From Aminobacter sp. J41 (GTDB taxonomy: Bacteria; Pseudomonadota; Alphaproteobacteria; Rhizobiales; Rhizobiaceae), in the NCBI RefSeq assembly GCF_000526635.1, contig NZ_JAGL01000001.1:1-64000 (forward strand): a stretch of 64,000 nucleotides of DNA, read 5' to 3'. Position numbers and translations under genes: made by a program. Shown here one piece after another: positions 7,587 through 16,783 of the stretch (within the stretch, counting starts at the first letter, position 1; the number at the start of each line of letters is the position of its first letter). The notes beneath the pieces are model-generated. The model did not search any database and was not told where the DNA came from. It saw only the letters and a program-made list of their open reading frames with translations.

Positions 7587-9080
7587 ATGGCAAAGCTGAA
7601 GATCAGCGGCGTAAGCAAGGCTTACGGCGCAACGGTGGCGCTCAGCCGCGGCGACCTCGAGCTTGAAGCTGGCGAGGTGCACGTCCTCATCGGCTCGAAC
7701 GGATCCGGCAAGAGCACGCTCTGCAAGATCGTCGCCGGCTCGGTGCGGCCCGACAAGGGCGAGGTGCTGCTCGACGGCAAGCCCGTCACCATGAGCGGTC
7801 CGCGCGCTTCCAAGGCGCTCGGCATCGGCATCTTCTACCAGGAACTCAGCCTCGCCGCGCGGCGCACGGTCGAGGAGAACATCTGCCTGCCCGACCTGCC
7901 GATGAAGGGCCCCTTCATCGACCGCAAGGCTTTGTCCGAGCGCGCACGGCGCTACATCGAACTGTTTGACGGCGTCACTGGCGAAGGCTTTGCGCCGGAC
8001 CTCACCGTCGACGTACTGCGCGCCGACCAGCGCCAGCTGGTCGAGATCATGAAGACGCTCGCGAGCGAAGCGCAGATCCTGATCTTCGACGAGCCGACGT
8101 CCGCGCTCGACCGCGCCCAGGTCGACCGCTTCTTCGAAATCCTGCGCCGCCTCAAGAGCGAAGGCCGCGCCATCGTCTTCATCTCGCACCGCATGGACGA
8201 GATCTTTGCTCTCGGCGACCGCGTCACCGTGTTGCGCGACGGCGCCACCGTCGGCACCTCCCGCATTGCCGACACCAACGCGCAGGAAGTCGTGCGCATG
8301 ATGGTGGGCGAGGAACCGACGCTTGCCGAACATGCCGACGCCGCGCCGCAGGCGACAGGGCCGGTCGCGCTGAAGCTTTCCTCCCTCTCCGGCACCGGTT
8401 TTTCCGATGTCAGCTTCGAGGTGCGCCAGGGCGAGATCCTTGGCCTCGGCGGGCTCCACGGCCAGGGCCAGTCGTCGGTGCTGCGCGCGCTGTTTGGCGC
8501 GGGCTCGGTCGCGACCGGCGATGTAACGCTGGACGGCGGCGCCTACCACCCGCACGATCCGCGCGCGGCGATCCGCGCGGGCCTCGCCTATGTCTCCGGC
8601 GACCGCGGCCGCGATGGCGTCATCCAGGGCCGGCCGATCCTCGAAAACCTCACGCCGATCCATTTCCTGCGCAACCGGCTCGCGCTCGCCAGCCCATCCG
8701 TGCTGAAGGCAAAGGCGACGCCCGCCGTCGAAGCGCTGAAGACGAAGTTCGCCAGCTTCTCGCATCCCATCGGATCGCTCTCCGGCGGCAACCAGCAGAA
8801 GATCGTCATCGCCCGCTGGCTGATCGACCGGCCGAAGGTGCTGCTGCTCGACGATCCGACCAAGGGCATCGACCTTGCCGCCAAGAGCGATCTGTTCGCG
8901 CTGGTGCGCCGGCTTGCCGCCGAGGGCATGGCCATTGTGCTCTATTCGTCGGAGGACGCGGAGCTGCTGGCCAACTCCGACCGCATCCTCGTCTTTAATG
9001 GCGGCCGCATCACCCGCGAGCTCACCGGCGCCGAGCGCACGCGCTTCAACCTCTACGAAGCAGCCTACGAGGCCGCGTGA
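7587..9080 (+). CDS. Sugar ABC transporter ATP-binding protein (RbsA/MglA-like, duplicated domains)
   Basis: A 497-residue ATPase with two nucleotide-binding domains. The first has Walker A GSNGSGKST, Walker B ILIFDEPTSALD and H-loop ISHRMDE. The second has a degenerate P-loop GLHGQGQSS but an intact LSGGNQQKIVIARWL signature and Walker B LLLDDPTKGIDL. That asymmetry is normal for RbsA/MglA proteins. Length matches the family (about 500). An AGGAG RBS lies 9 bases upstream. It follows the binding protein after 63 bp and precedes the permeases, separated by a repeat-rich gap. Confidence 0.92.
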   Translation: MAKLKISGVSKAYGATVALSRGDLELEAGEVHVLIGSNGSGKSTLCKIVAGSVRPDKGEVLLDGKPVTMSGPRASKALGIGIFYQELSLAARRTVEENICLPDLPMKGPFIDRKALSERARRYIELFDGVTGEGFAPDLTVDVLRADQRQLVEIMKTLASEAQILIFDEPTSALDRAQVDRFFEILRRLKSEGRAIVFISHRMDEIFALGDRVTVLRDGATVGTSRIADTNAQEVVRMMVGEEPTLAEHADAAPQATGPVALKLSSLSGTGFSDVSFEVRQGEILGLGGLHGQGQSSVLRALFGAGSVATGDVTLDGGAYHPHDPRAAIRAGLAYVSGDRGRDGVIQGRPILENLTPIHFLRNRLALASPSVLKAKATPAVEALKTKFASFSHPIGSLSGGNQQKIVIARWLIDRPKVLLLDDPTKGIDLAAKSDLFALVRRLAAEGMAIVLYSSEDAELLANSDRILVFNGGRITRELTGAERTRFNLYEAAYEAA

Positions 9081-9115
9081 TGAGGAACTTTTCTTCTTGC
9101 AAATCGGGCCGCTTG

Positions 9116-9333
9116 GCACCCCCACCCCTTACCCCTCCCCACAAGTGGGAGGGGGAACTTGCAAGGCTTGCGCTCAAACAGGTGCAAACTGCGACTTCAG
9201 CGCCAACTGCGCTGCGCGCGGATGGGCTTGAACTCGGCCTCCCGCGTCGAGGGCTGTCGTCTCAACGATCGAGGCGCGCGGACATCTCAGAATCCCCCTC
9301 CCCCTTGTGGGGAGGGGTAAGGGGTGGGGGTGC
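9116..9333. repeat. Inverted pair of GC-rich intergenic repeats within the sugar operon
   Basis: A 41-bp C-rich block (9116-9156) and its reverse complement (9293-9333) match at 40 of 41 positions. Each arm also carries an internal CTCCCC/GGGGAG-type inverted repeat around an ACAAG core. This block type is a familiar dispersed intergenic repeat of Mesorhizobium-like genomes (established by general experience, not searched here). The two arms enclose 136 bp and could fold into one very long hairpin in the operon mRNA. The 334-bp gap 9081-9414 holds no credible gene. Confidence 0.75.
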
Positions 9334-9414
9334 TGTGCCGGCCTCCGCGACCCGCGTGAAGGACCGCCTGTCACGTCCAAATCCACCGATCCCCTCCCCG
9401 TCACAGGAGAAGGC

Positions 9415-10407
9415 ATGATGGTTGATGCTGTTGCCAAGCCGCCGCGCCAGCCCGGCGCGCTGAAGCGGTTCATCGAGCGATATCCGTTCGTGCCGGCGCT
9501 GGTGATCATGCTGGTTCTCTTGGTGCTCAACGGCATCTGGCAGCCGCGCAGCGTCAGCCTCGTCGGCATCACCGGTCTCATCAAGACCTACATGGCGCTG
9601 ATGCTGCTCGCCGTCGCCCAGACCTATGTCGTCTATGCCGGCGACATCGACCTGTCGGCCGGCGCGATCGTCTCGCTGGTCAACGTCGTCATCGTTGCCA
9701 TCATGGCGGCGATGGGCGACAGCGGCGCATCGGTCTTCACCGCAATGGCCGCGGGGCTCGCGGTCGGCCTTGCCTGCGGCATCGTCAACGGCATGGTCGT
9801 CGCCGCCTTCCGCCTGCAGGCGATCGTCGCCACCTTCGCGACCTCGATCTTCTTCACCGGCCTTGCGCTGTGGGTGATGCCGGTCGCGGGCACACCCGCC
9901 CCGGCCACCTTCTGGCGCACCTATGGCGGGCGCATCCTCGAAATTCCGTTCGTGTTCTGGGCAGCGATCGTGCTCGCCGTGATCCTCTATGTTCTCTCGC
10001 GCACCCGCCATTCGCTGCAGCTGCTTGCCGTCGGCGACGACGCGCAGGGCGCCTACCAGAGCGGCCTGCCGGTGACGGCGATCCGCATCCGCGGCTATGC
10101 CTTCTGCGGCCTGTTTGCCGCGCTCGCAGCCTTCTGCATCACCGGCGATACCGCGAGCGGTGATCCGCTCGTCGGCGGCAAGATGACCCTTTATTCGGTC
10201 GCGGCCGTCGTGCTCGGCGGCACCGCTCTTGCGGGCGGCTACGGCACCGTCGTCGGCTCCGTCTTCGGCGCGCTGATCATCGGCCTCATCAATTCGCTGG
10301 TCTACTTCGTCGGCACGCCGTCCGAATGGCAGAACCTCGTGCAGGGCCTCGCCATCCTTGTCGCGCTGGTTGCCGGCATCCTGATCGGCCGGAGGGCGCG
10401 CGCATGA
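9415..10407 (+). CDS. Sugar ABC transporter permease 1 (RbsC-like)
   Basis: A 330-residue inner-membrane permease of the BPD_transp_2 family, with around ten hydrophobic segments. The conserved VVYAGDIDLSAGAIVSLVNV motif (variant of the D-L-S-V-G signature) and the GGTALAGGYGTVVGSVFGAL block near the C-terminus identify the family. ATG codons at 9415 and 9418 are both possible; AGGAGA lies just upstream. The upstream open frame to 9307 reads through the repeat and is unlikely. Its stop overlaps the ATG of the second permease (ATGA). Confidence 0.88.
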   Translation: MMVDAVAKPPRQPGALKRFIERYPFVPALVIMLVLLVLNGIWQPRSVSLVGITGLIKTYMALMLLAVAQTYVVYAGDIDLSAGAIVSLVNVVIVAIMAAMGDSGASVFTAMAAGLAVGLACGIVNGMVVAAFRLQAIVATFATSIFFTGLALWVMPVAGTPAPATFWRTYGGRILEIPFVFWAAIVLAVILYVLSRTRHSLQLLAVGDDAQGAYQSGLPVTAIRIRGYAFCGLFAALAAFCITGDTASGDPLVGGKMTLYSVAAVVLGGTALAGGYGTVVGSVFGALIIGLINSLVYFVGTPSEWQNLVQGLAILVALVAGILIGRRARA

Positions 10408-11360
10408 CCCAGGTCCCCGAAATGCTGAAGAACCCCATCTTCGTCGCGCTGGCGCTGATCGTCCTGCTGCTCTTCGCCGGCGAGATGCTGTCACCGGGCT
10501 TTGCCTCGCCGACGCAGATCATGCGCCTTTTGATCGTCGCGGCCCTGCTCGGCATCGTCGCAGCGGGCCAGAACCTCGTCATCCTCGGCGGGCGTGAAGG
10601 CATCGACCTTTCCGTCGGCGGCGTCGTCTCGCTGTCGGCGATCATTGCCGGCAATCTGATGGACGGCCAGAACGCCGGCATCCCGCTCGCCATCCTCGGC
10701 TGCATCGCCGCCGGCGCGCTGATCGGCCTCATCAACGGCGTCGGCGTCACTCTGATGCGCATCCCGCCGCTCGTCATGACGCTCGGCATGCTCGGCGTGC
10801 TGCAGGGCCTGCTGGTCGTCATCCGCCAGGGCATCCCGTCGGGCCGCGCGGCGCCGGGCCTGTCGCAGTTCGTCACCAAGCCGATCCTGCTCGGCCTTCC
10901 CGGCATTATCTGGCTGTGGGTGCTGATCGGCCTGTTCCTCGCCTTCCTTCTGTCGCGCACCGTCTACGGCCATCGCATCTATGCGATCGGGTCCAACGAA
11001 CAGGCGGCGCGCATGGCGGGCGTGCCGGTCGCCGCGATCCGCATCTCGCTGTTTGCGCTGTCGGGCGTCTTTGCTTCCATCGCAGGCATCTGCCTGATCG
11101 GCTATTCGGGTTCGTCCTTCGCCAATGTCGGTGAGCAGTACATGCTCCCGTCGATCATTGCGGTCGTGTTCGGCGGCACGTCGCTTGCCGGCGGCAAGGG
11201 CGGCTACACCGGCACCATGGCGGGTGCGATGATGCTGACCGTGCTGCAGGGCATCCTGACCACCGTCAACATCGACGAATCCGGCCGCCAGATGATCTTT
11301 GGCGCAACGCTCCTGTTGCTGATGCTGTTCTACGGCCGCGGGAAGGCCATGCGCGCATGA
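10404..11360 (+). CDS. Sugar ABC transporter permease 2 (RbsC-like)
   Basis: A 318-residue BPD_transp_2 permease paralogous to its upstream neighbour. It has the GREGIDLSVGGVVSLSAII signature, the GSNEQAARMAGVPV loop that contacts the ATPase, and the GGTSLAGGKGGYTGTM block. With permease 1 it should form a heterodimeric channel, in place of the homodimer of RbsC. Start ATG 10404 overlaps the previous stop by 4 bases, and its own stop overlaps the LacI start in the same way, showing tight translational coupling. Confidence 0.9.
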   Translation: MTQVPEMLKNPIFVALALIVLLLFAGEMLSPGFASPTQIMRLLIVAALLGIVAAGQNLVILGGREGIDLSVGGVVSLSAIIAGNLMDGQNAGIPLAILGCIAAGALIGLINGVGVTLMRIPPLVMTLGMLGVLQGLLVVIRQGIPSGRAAPGLSQFVTKPILLGLPGIIWLWVLIGLFLAFLLSRTVYGHRIYAIGSNEQAARMAGVPVAAIRISLFALSGVFASIAGICLIGYSGSSFANVGEQYMLPSIIAVVFGGTSLAGGKGGYTGTMAGAMMLTVLQGILTTVNIDESGRQMIFGATLLLLMLFYGRGKAMRA

Positions 11361-12379
11361 GCGGTCGCAGGCCCAAGATCAAGGACATCGCCGAGAAGGT
11401 GGGCGTGTCGCCCGCCACTGTCTCGCGCGCGCTTTCGGGCAGCGGGCTCGTTGCCGAGCCGACGCTGAGCCGGATCCGCGAGACGGCACGGGCGATGAAC
11501 TACCGGCCGAACGTCAGCGCCCGCAATCTGCGCACCCAGCGCTCGATGTCGGTGCTGATGGTCGTGCGCGACATCGGCAACCCGTTCTATCTGGAGGTCA
11601 TGAAGGGCGTCGAGGAAGCGGCGAGTGCCGCCGGCTACGCGGTGCTGATGGGCAATACCCAGAACGACCGGCGCCGCGAGATGGAGTATTTCGACATGCT
11701 CCGCGACGGCCATGCGGACGGCATGATCCTCATGACCGGGAAGCTGCCGCCAAAACTCGAGGCCGAGCGCGAGGCGCTGTCGCGCCTGCCGCTGGTGGTC
11801 GCCCTCGAAACCATCGAAGGCTATGGCCTGCCGCATGTGCAGGTCGACAATTTCCGCGCCGCGCGCGAGGCGGTCGAGCACCTGATCGGCCTCGGCCACA
11901 CGCGCATCGCCCACCTCACCGGCCCCCTGCCGGAGGTGATGGCGACGCTGCGCCGCGACGGCTGGCGCGCGGCTATGGAGGCAGCGAACCTGCCGATCCT
12001 GCCGGGCTACGAGCAGCGCGGCGACTACCTGCTCGCAACCGGGCACGAACTCGGCGCGAAACTCTGCGACCTGCCCGAGCCGCCGACGGCGATCTTCTGC
12101 GCCAATGACGAGATGGCGTTCGGCGTCATCCACGAGCTTCGCCGCCGTGGGCTCGACGTGCCGGGCGACGTCTCGGTGGTCGGCTTCGACGACATTTATC
12201 TGAGCAAGGCGCTGTTCCCGCCGCTGACGACGGTGAGCCAGCCGCGCGCCGATATCGGCCGCAAGGCAATGTCGCTGCTGCTCGACGTGATGGGCGAGGC
12301 TGAGCTTTCGCCCGAGCCCATCGTGATGCCTACCACGCTGAAAATTCGCGGGACCACCGGTCCCGTCCGCATGACCTGA
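11357..12379 (+). CDS. LacI-family transcriptional regulator
   Basis: A 340-residue repressor. Residues about 4-50 are the HTH and hinge: [20 protein letters not shown] followed by [16 protein letters not shown]. The rest is a periplasmic-binding-protein-like effector domain with [32 protein letters not shown] and [12 protein letters not shown]. It probably binds the transported sugar or its phosphate. Being encoded within the operon (ATGA overlap with permease 2), it most likely represses from the paired palindromes at 6436-6472. Confidence 0.92.
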   Translation: MSGRRPKIKDIAEKVGVSPATVSRALSGSGLVAEPTLSRIRETARAMNYRPNVSARNLRTQRSMSVLMVVRDIGNPFYLEVMKGVEEAASAAGYAVLMGNTQNDRRREMEYFDMLRDGHADGMILMTGKLPPKLEAEREALSRLPLVVALETIEGYGLPHVQVDNFRAAREAVEHLIGLGHTRIAHLTGPLPEVMATLRRDGWRAAMEAANLPILPGYEQRGDYLLATGHELGAKLCDLPEPPTAIFCANDEMAFGVIHELRRRGLDVPGDVSVVGFDDIYLSKALFPPLTTVSQPRADIGRKAMSLLLDVMGEAELSPEPIVMPTTLKIRGTTGPVRMT

Positions 12380-12393
12380 GGGAGAGTTATTTC

Positions 12394-13632
12394 ATGGCTG
12401 AGATCAGAGACAGACTGCGCGTCGGCTTCGTCGGCTCGGGCTTCATCGCCCACTTCCACCTGAAGTCGATGGTGGGCGTGCGCAATGTCGATGTCACCGG
12501 CGTCTACAGCCGCAGCGCCGAGAAGCGCCAGAAGTTCGCCGATGCCGTCGCAGAGCTCGGCCTCGGTACCTGCCGCACCCATGAGACGCTGGAATCGCTG
12601 CTGACCGCCGACGACGTCGACGCGATCTGGATCCTGTCGCCGAACGACACCCGCCTTGGCGTCATGCGCGAGCTGCACCGCCTCAAGAAGGACGGCCGCA
12701 GCAAGGTCTTCGCCGTTGCCTGCGAAAAGCCGCTAGCGCGTACGGTTGCCGAGGCACGCGAGATGGTTCGCCTCGTCGATGATGCCGGGCTCAACCACGG
12801 CTATCTCGAAAACCAGGTGTTCTGCACGCCCGTCCTGCGCGGCAAGGAGATCATCTGGCGCCGGGCAGCCTCGACCACCGGTCGCCCGTATCTCGCCCGC
12901 GCCGCGGAAGAACACTCCGGCCCGCACGAGCCGTGGTTCTGGCAGGGCGACAAGCAGGGCGGCGGCGTTCTGTCCGACATGATGTGCCACTCGGTCGAAG
13001 TCGCGCGTCACCTGCTCACCGCGCCGGGCGCAAAGCGCAACTCGCTGAAGGTCAAGGCCGTTAACGGCACGGTGGCGAATCTCAAGTGGACGCGGCCGTT
13101 CTATGCCGACCAGCTCAAGAGCCGGTTCGGCGCGGAGGTCGACTACCGCAATCGTCCGTCGGAGGATTTCGCACGGGGCACGGTGGAGCTCGAGGACGAG
13201 GACGGCAACGAGCTGATGATCGAGGCGACGACCTCGTGGGCTTATGTCGGCGCTGGCCTGCGTATCCAGCTCGAACTGCTCGGGCCGGAATATGCGATGG
13301 AGTTCAACTCGCTTTCGACTGGCCTCAAGGTGTTCATGTCGCGCGCCGTCACCGGCGCCGAGGGCGAAGACCTGGTCGAGAAGCAGAATGCCGAGCAGGG
13401 TCTGATGCCGGTGCTCGAGGACGAGGCCGGCGTCTACGGCTACACCGATGAGAACCGCCACATGGTCGAGTGCTTCCGCAAGGGCGAAACGCCGCTCGAG
13501 ACGTTCCATGACGGTCTCGCGGTCGTCGAGATCCTGATGGGCCTCTATATGTCTTCGGAGCTTGGCCGCACCGTCCGCTTCCCGGAACCGGAGCTGGAGA
13601 ACTATGTCCCTGTCGTCGCACGTGCGCGCTGA
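12394..13632 (+). CDS. Gfo/Idh/MocA-family oxidoreductase
   Basis: A 412-residue NAD(P)-dependent sugar dehydrogenase. The Rossmann start is VGFVGSGFIAHFHLKSM, and the family hallmark EKP occurs as ACEKPLARTVAEA. The C-terminal domain carries GGGVLSDMMCHSVEVARHLL, with Asp and His in the usual catalytic positions. Family members oxidise or epimerise sugars, inositols and amino sugars. A GGGAG RBS precedes the ATG 15 bp after the regulator gene. In this operon it probably oxidises or dehydrates the incoming sugar before or after phosphorylation. Confidence 0.87.
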   Translation: MAEIRDRLRVGFVGSGFIAHFHLKSMVGVRNVDVTGVYSRSAEKRQKFADAVAELGLGTCRTHETLESLLTADDVDAIWILSPNDTRLGVMRELHRLKKDGRSKVFAVACEKPLARTVAEAREMVRLVDDAGLNHGYLENQVFCTPVLRGKEIIWRRAASTTGRPYLARAAEEHSGPHEPWFWQGDKQGGGVLSDMMCHSVEVARHLLTAPGAKRNSLKVKAVNGTVANLKWTRPFYADQLKSRFGAEVDYRNRPSEDFARGTVELEDEDGNELMIEATTSWAYVGAGLRIQLELLGPEYAMEFNSLSTGLKVFMSRAVTGAEGEDLVEKQNAEQGLMPVLEDEAGVYGYTDENRHMVECFRKGETPLETFHDGLAVVEILMGLYMSSELGRTVRFPEPELENYVPVVARAR

Positions 13633-14647
13633 GGCGCAGAGCCCGCGCGACCTGCTCTCCGACGAGATGCGCCGGCAGAACGCCGACGCTCTCGCCAGTC
13701 TCGACACCAACCGCGAACGCGCTGCGGAAATCGCAGCGCGCCTGCGGCAGTCGGGCCGGCTGCTTCTCCTCGGCATGGGCGCCTCGCACTGGGCAAACCG
13801 CATGGCGGTGGCTTTCTACCGCGCGGCCGGCATCGATGCGCATGCCGAACCGATCTCGGAAGACTTGCGCCAGCCGGAAACGCCGTTCGAGCGCGTGGTG
13901 ATGCTGACCTCCCAGTCCGGTAATTCCGGCGAGGTCCGCCTCTGGCTTAACCGCAACCCTGATCGTGCCGATGTCTTCGGCCTGACGCTGCAGGCCGACA
14001 GCGTGCTCGGGTCCTCGGTACCGTCGCTGATCGGCGCCGGTCCGCGCGAGATCCCGTTCGCGGCGACGCGCAGTATCGTCATCACGCTCGCGCTGCATGC
14101 AGCCGTACTGGAGGCGCTTGGATCCGACGTTTCGGATCTGCGGACCCTCTGGGCGCAGCCGTTCACGCATCCCGATCTGCCTCAGGCAGCCGTTTCGGCG
14201 CTGTCCGGCTGCTCGTCGCTGTTCCTCGCCACGCGCGGCGAGTGCGTGCCAGCGCTCGAATGCTGCGCGCTGACCTATATGGAGCTTGCCCGCACGCCTG
14301 CGATCGCGCTCGAGCTCGGACAGCTGATCCACGGACCGCAGGAGGCTCTCGGTCCCTCCACCGCGCTTCTGCTTGTCCGTCCCGCCGGTCCTGACGCCAT
14401 GAACATCACGCGCTTCGCCTGGCAGGCGCACTCGTGGGGCGTGCCGCTCGTCATGTTCGACATCGGCGATGACATGCCGGACGTCGAAGGCGCGACCATC
14501 ATCCGCCTGCCGCAGGCCGAGGGACTTGCCGCAATCGCGCGGGTCCTGCCGGCAGTGCAGGCGCTCGTCATCGACGCGGCGGCTGAGCGCGTGCCCGACA
14601 TGGGCGTGCCGCAGCGCTCCTCGAAAGTAACGGACGGCGAAGGATGA
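13604..14647 (+). CDS. SIS-domain sugar-phosphate isomerase/deglycase-like protein
   Basis: A 347-residue protein with two SIS (sugar isomerase) domains and the GlmS C-terminal layout without the glutaminase. The first domain has LLLLGMGASHWANRMAVAFY and LTSQSGNSGEVRLWL; the second has LFLATRGECVPALECCALTY and ELGQLIHGPQEALG, where the HGP motif matches GlmS/FrlB/AgaS. It acts on a ketose or Amadori-type sugar phosphate. The ATG lies 29 bases inside the upstream gene and is preceded by GGAG; the stop overlaps the kinase start. Together with a PfkB kinase this resembles frlB-frlD, so an amino sugar or glycated amino acid is a fair guess. Confidence 0.82.
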   Translation: MSLSSHVRAEAQSPRDLLSDEMRRQNADALASLDTNRERAAEIAARLRQSGRLLLLGMGASHWANRMAVAFYRAAGIDAHAEPISEDLRQPETPFERVVMLTSQSGNSGEVRLWLNRNPDRADVFGLTLQADSVLGSSVPSLIGAGPREIPFAATRSIVITLALHAAVLEALGSDVSDLRTLWAQPFTHPDLPQAAVSALSGCSSLFLATRGECVPALECCALTYMELARTPAIALELGQLIHGPQEALGPSTALLLVRPAGPDAMNITRFAWQAHSWGVPLVMFDIGDDMPDVEGATIIRLPQAEGLAAIARVLPAVQALVIDAAAERVPDMGVPQRSSKVTDGEG

Positions 14648-15528
14648 CCGCGCCCATCCTCGTCCTCGGCAATGTGAATGTCGACCTCGTCCTCGGCCCG
14701 GTCGATGGCTGGCCGGCCATCGGTACCGAGATCGAGGTCGAGCGCGCCGAAATGCGCGCCGGCGGTTCTGCCGGCAATACCGCTCTGGCGCTCTCGGGCC
14801 TCGACGAGCCGCACCTGCTCGTCGCCTCTACCGGCGACGACCCGAACGGCATCTGGCTGCGTGGCGAGTTCGACGCGCGCTTCAGCGACTGGATCGTCGA
14901 TCCCGGCATGACGACGACGACGGTCGGCATCGTCCACACGGGCGGCGACCGCGCCTTTTTCACGACGCCTGGCCATCTGCAGCGGGCGGCACCCGAACCT
15001 CTGCTTGAGCGGATCGAGCGTGCCCCGCGCGAGGGCTCCGTTGCCATCCTCTCCGGCAATCTCCTAATGCCGCGCATCCGCAATGCGACGAGCCGCATCC
15101 TTGCTGAACTGCGCAGCCGCGGCTGGCAGACCGCGATCGATCCCGGCTGGCCCCCGCAGGGCTGGACCGAAAAATTCCGGCAGACATTCGTCGAATGGCT
15201 TGGCCTTGCCGACCACATCCTGCTCAACGAGGAGGAGGTTTCGGGCTTTGGCGGCGCCGACGCCATACTGGGTCTCCTCCCATCCGCCTCGACGCTGGTG
15301 GTCAAGCGCGGGCCCGAAGGCGCGGTCGCATGGCGCGATGGCGAAGACATCAAGCTTGCCGCGCCAAAGGTCGAGGTGATCGACACCGTCGGCGCCGGCG
15401 ACACTTTCAATGCCGCCTATCTCGCCCGGCATGTGGCCGGCGCTTCGCTGGAAGAAGCCTTGCGCCACGGCGTCGAGGTGGCATCCTTCGCCGTGTCCAC
15501 CTTCCCGCGCAGCTACGGCCCGGCTTAG
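14644..15528 (+). CDS. PfkB-family carbohydrate kinase
   Basis: A 294-residue ribokinase-like enzyme. The N-terminal PfkB signature region is GGSAGNTALALSGLD, and the C-terminal signature DTVGAGDTFNAAYLA contains the catalytic Asp and anion hole. It should phosphorylate the imported sugar with ATP, giving the substrate of the SIS enzyme. It is the last gene of the operon (ATGA overlap with the SIS gene), and its stop overlaps the convergent exporter gene by 4 bases. Specificity cannot be read from sequence. Confidence 0.88.
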   Translation: MTAPILVLGNVNVDLVLGPVDGWPAIGTEIEVERAEMRAGGSAGNTALALSGLDEPHLLVASTGDDPNGIWLRGEFDARFSDWIVDPGMTTTTVGIVHTGGDRAFFTTPGHLQRAAPEPLLERIERAPREGSVAILSGNLLMPRIRNATSRILAELRSRGWQTAIDPGWPPQGWTEKFRQTFVEWLGLADHILLNEEEVSGFGGADAILGLLPSASTLVVKRGPEGAVAWRDGEDIKLAAPKVEVIDTVGAGDTFNAAYLARHVAGASLEEALRHGVEVASFAVSTFPRSYGPA

Positions 15529-16385
15529 AAGTAGCCGGCGATCTGCTCGAACAGGAAGCGGGCCGAGACCAGCAACAGGAAGCAGCCGAAGGCAACCTCC
15601 AGCTTCCGCTTCGGCAGCGCGTGCGCAATCTTCACGCCGATCGGCGCGGTCATGACGCTGGTCGGCGTGATCAGCAGCACGCCCACCAGCGACACGAAGC
15701 CGAGCGCGAACGGCGGCTGGATCATCGCGACGTTCGGAAACTCGGCCGCACGCGGCCATCCGGCCAGAATGTAGCCCAGTGCGCCCGGAATCGAGATCAG
15801 CACGCCGAGGCCGGAAGAGGTCGACACCGCCTGGTGGATCGGCCGGCCATAGAAGGTCATGAACAGGCTCGAGAGCTGCCCGCCGCCGATGCCCATCAGC
15901 GACGAAAGCACGCCGATCAGCACACCGTAGAGGCGCATCACCAGCTTGCCGGGCATGGTGTCGGAGATCTTCCAACTGTCCTTGCCGAACAGGAGCCTGA
16001 GCGCCGAGACACCGGCAACGACGATAAACACCGCCTTGAAGAGGTCCGCCGGCGCGTAGCGGGCAATCACGCCGCCCGCGACAACGCCCAGCACCACCGG
16101 CACCGCCCACACCCGGATGATCGACAGGTCCACCGTGCCGCGCTTGTGGTGCGCCGTGAACGAGCGGATCGAGGTGGGGATGATGATCGCAAGCGAGCTG
16201 CCGACCGCGAGCGGCATGCGGATTTCGTCAGGCACCTCGAGCACGCGGAAAAGCTCGTAGAGCACCGGCACGATCACTGCGCCACCGCCCACGCCGAACA
16301 CGCCGGCGAGGATGCCGGTCACCGCCCCCGCAGCCAGCAGGCCCACGATGATGACGACGATTTCGGTCAGGTTCACGTCCAACAT
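15525..16385 (-). CDS. TauE/SafE (TSUP) family sulfite/organosulfonate exporter-like permease
   Basis: A 286-residue membrane protein with eight to nine hydrophobic segments. The two family repeats appear as GVFGVGGGAVIVPVLYELF and SLMGIGGGQLSSLFMTFYG. TSUP proteins export sulfite, sulfoacetate or related anions. It is convergent with the sugar operon and not obviously linked to it; the SsuABC-type operon is about 9 kb away. Substrate unknown. Confidence 0.87.
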   Translation of the reverse strand: MLDVNLTEIVVIIVGLLAAGAVTGILAGVFGVGGGAVIVPVLYELFRVLEVPDEIRMPLAVGSSLAIIIPTSIRSFTAHHKRGTVDLSIIRVWAVPVVLGVVAGGVIARYAPADLFKAVFIVVAGVSALRLLFGKDSWKISDTMPGKLVMRLYGVLIGVLSSLMGIGGGQLSSLFMTFYGRPIHQAVSTSSGLGVLISIPGALGYILAGWPRAAEFPNVAMIQPPFALGFVSLVGVLLITPTSVMTAPIGVKIAHALPKRKLEVAFGCFLLLVSARFLFEQIAGYF

Positions 16386-16522
16386 GCTGGCTCGCTCGTC
16401 CCTACTCGCAAAGAAATGGCGCCGGACGGCGCTTCAGTGACCGCACTAGCACGGGCAGCGGTTGCAGCAAATGGCAGCGACGCGACAGCCGAACCGGAAC
16501 CGGCGGATTTTAGGGCTAAGGA

Positions 16523-16783
16523 TCAGCGGCGCCTTGCGCGCACGCGCGCCTGCTGCAGGCGCCGGCAGTGCAGACATTCGAGCGTCGCAAGGCCCAAGGC
16601 GAGGCCAAGATTGTAGGCAACCAGCCACGATGCGGCCTGGAACAGCGCGTCAGCCACGGAGGAAGAGGAGATAATCGCGAAAGCAATGACTGCAAGACCG
16701 GCGACGAACCAGACGGCGACCGGCCAGCGCATCGCCAGCACCATGCCGATCATGCCCGTCGCCAGAACTGCCATCATCTGCAC
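16523..16783 (-). CDS. Small hypothetical membrane protein
   Basis: An 86-residue protein with three hydrophobic stretches (residues about 2-18, 22-38 and 45-65) and a strongly basic tail ending RRLQQARVRARRR. AGGAGA lies 8 bases before the ATG. The hydrophobic/basic layout fits an inner-membrane protein with a cytoplasmic C-terminus. No family recognised. It lies between the TSUP gene and the ExoP remnant. Confidence 0.55.
   Translation of the reverse strand: MQMMAVLATGMIGMVLAMRWPVAVWFVAGLAVIAFAIISSSSVADALFQAASWLVAYNLGLALGLATLECLHCRRLQQARVRARRR

Noticed and set aside
6555-9125. An 856-codon open frame on the minus strand across the sugar binding protein and ATPase genes
   Set aside because: It is antisense to two well-supported genes, encodes low-complexity Arg/Asp/Gly-rich sequence typical of GC-rich shadow frames, and shows no family motif.
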